This document shows positions 13,700 through 14,561 of a DNA stretch of 14,561 nt, piece by piece. The translations under genes were made by a program, and so were the position numbers. The stretch's first letter is position 1; each line of letters starts with the position of its first letter. Origin of the DNA: Flavobacteriales bacterium (GTDB taxonomy: Bacteria > Bacteroidota > Bacteroidia > DT-38); the NCBI GenBank assembly GCA_013214975.1, contig JABSPR010000202.1, positions 1-14,561 on the forward strand, given 5' to 3'. The notes under the pieces are model-generated. The model worked only from the letters and a program-made list of their open reading frames with translations, searched no databases and was not told the DNA's origin.

Positions 13700-14561
13700 T
13701 AGAGGATACTACTTCACGGCCGTAATTCTGGTCGTGTTGTGTTACTCATCTTGTGAAACTGATGTTCCGGAGACTGAAGAGGAAAGTCAGTCTCCGATAA
13801 CAACAGAACTTAGTGTGCTTGGGGCAATTAATGAGAAAATAAAACTATCTCATAATGATCCTGAATTATATTATAAGAAGGCTGTAGTTGAACTAGAGGG
13901 CTCAAACCTTGCATTATCATTAGACGATATAAACCGAGCGTTACTGCTCGACAGTACTAGTGATAAGTATTTGAACTTTAAGAGTGATATACTCTATTAT
14001 CAAGGTGACATTAAAGTAGCTAGTGGTTTTATAGAAGCCTGGCTTAGGCAATCACCGAATAATAAATCTGCTTTAATGAAGCAGGCTAAGCTGTTTCTAT
14101 TGACGTCGGATTTTCAGGCATCCGTAGATGTATTAGATAGAGTACTTAAAGTGGACCCTTTTAATCCTCAAGTATATTTTTATAAAGGGATGAGTCATAA
14201 GGGATTGTTGGATAGCGTATCCGCTATCGATGCATTCCAGAAATCAATTGCCCTAGATCAAACATATATTAAATCTCACAATCAACTTGGTTATTTGTTT
14301 TCTGCTAGAGATGACAAGTTAGCAATACGATATTTTAATCAGACGCTAGCTTCTGATAATAAGAATATTGATGCTCTCTATGGTAAAGCATTCTTCTATC
14401 AAAACAGGGGAGAGGTGGAATCGTCAAGAAGGCTATATAAGGAAATACTTGATTTGAATCCAGAACATATAGATGCTCTGTATAATATGGGATATTTAAA
14501 TTTGGTTGACTTTGATAATCTTGACCTTGCCATTGAATTTTTTACAAAGGTCTTAAAGCTC
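13677..14561 (+). CDS. TPR-repeat lipoprotein, N-terminal part (runs off right edge)
   Basis: 295 open codons from GTG at 13677 to the window edge. This start lies inside recA, 23 bases before the end of its stop codon, in another frame. It gives a complete lipoprotein signal: MPSHRKINRG, then hydrophobic YYFTAVILVVL, then CYSSC with C26 as the likely lipidated cysteine. Later starts would cut into the signal peptide and no ATG is available. After C26 comes an acidic stretch (ETDVPETEEE), then tetratricopeptide-like helix pairs from about residue 60 on. Repeat ends such as RVLKVDPFNP (155-164), KSIALD (189-194) and EILDLNPEHIDALYNMGY (256-273) recur at roughly 34-residue spacing. TPR proteins act as protein-binding scaffolds; the partner is unknown. 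The protein is probably held on an outer envelope membrane. Confidence 0.85.
   Translation, partial: MPSHRKINRGYYFTAVILVVLCYSSCETDVPETEEESQSPITTELSVLGAINEKIKLSHNDPELYYKKAVVELEGSNLALSLDDINRALLLDSTSDKYLNFKSDILYYQGDIKVASGFIEAWLRQSPNNKSALMKQAKLFLLTSDFQASVDVLDRVLKVDPFNPQVYFYKGMSHKGLLDSVSAIDAFQKSIALDQTYIKSHNQLGYLFSARDDKLAIRYFNQTLASDNKNIDALYGKAFFYQNRGEVESSRRLYKEILDLNPEHIDALYNMGYLNLVDFDNLDLAIEFFTKVLKL

Noticed and set aside
1..14561. Mobile elements, CRISPR arrays, tRNA/rRNA genes or defence systems
   Set aside because: No transposase, integrase, regularly spaced repeats, tRNA-like cloverleaf or defence-gene motifs were seen; the gene content is core housekeeping.

Overview
The window is AT-rich and reads as ordinary chromosome of a Bacteroidota bacterium, probably Flavobacteriales or a close relative. 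The reasons are a moxR/DUF58/BatD-like gene cluster, a DUF1573 protein, UvrA, Nth and RecA of the type I associate with that phylum, A-rich rather than GGAGG-type leaders, and a promoter of the Bacteroidota form (TTG, 20 bases, TAnnTTTG) ahead of moxR. I see no transposase, integrase, tRNA, rRNA, CRISPR array or phage gene.

Layout. (1) 1-2194, minus strand: moxR (AAA+ ATPase), a DUF58 von Willebrand-type protein and the first 99 codons of a secreted BatD-like protein, the start of a Bat-type operon that runs off the left edge. (2) 2325-5120, plus strand: a tight operon of truA (tRNA pseudouridine synthase), an ABC exporter and a plant-type [2Fe-2S] ferredoxin. (3) 5135-5181: a loop-free hairpin that can end transcription from both sides. 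(4) 5189-10313, minus strand: a DUF1573 membrane-anchored protein, an S41 C-terminal processing protease and uvrA. (5) 10314-10524: a 211-base divergent control region with two dyads and a direct repeat. (6) 10525-11356, plus strand: an ECF-like sigma factor and a 59-residue acidic protein. (7) 11366-11399: a second loop-free bidirectional terminator. (8) 11409-12038, minus strand: nth. (9) 12208-14561, plus strand: bcp, recA and a TPR lipoprotein whose GTG start lies inside the end of recA and which runs off the right edge.

How the genes fit together. uvrA, nth and recA cover nucleotide excision repair, base excision repair and recombination; bcp removes peroxides. A sigma factor sits between uvrA and nth. 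The envelope is served by the Bat cluster, the exporter, the S41 protease, DUF1573 and the TPR lipoprotein.

I did not find a convincing undescribed system. The observations most worth a second look are an Nth with an altered metal-binding tail (three Cys, different spacing, last Cys missing), a UvrA without the first CxxC of its first zinc site, a sigma factor whose leader can fold against its own start codon and which is followed by a small acidic protein, and the recA-overlapping lipoprotein gene. Five of fifteen genes appear to start with GTG or TTG, so several starts need care.
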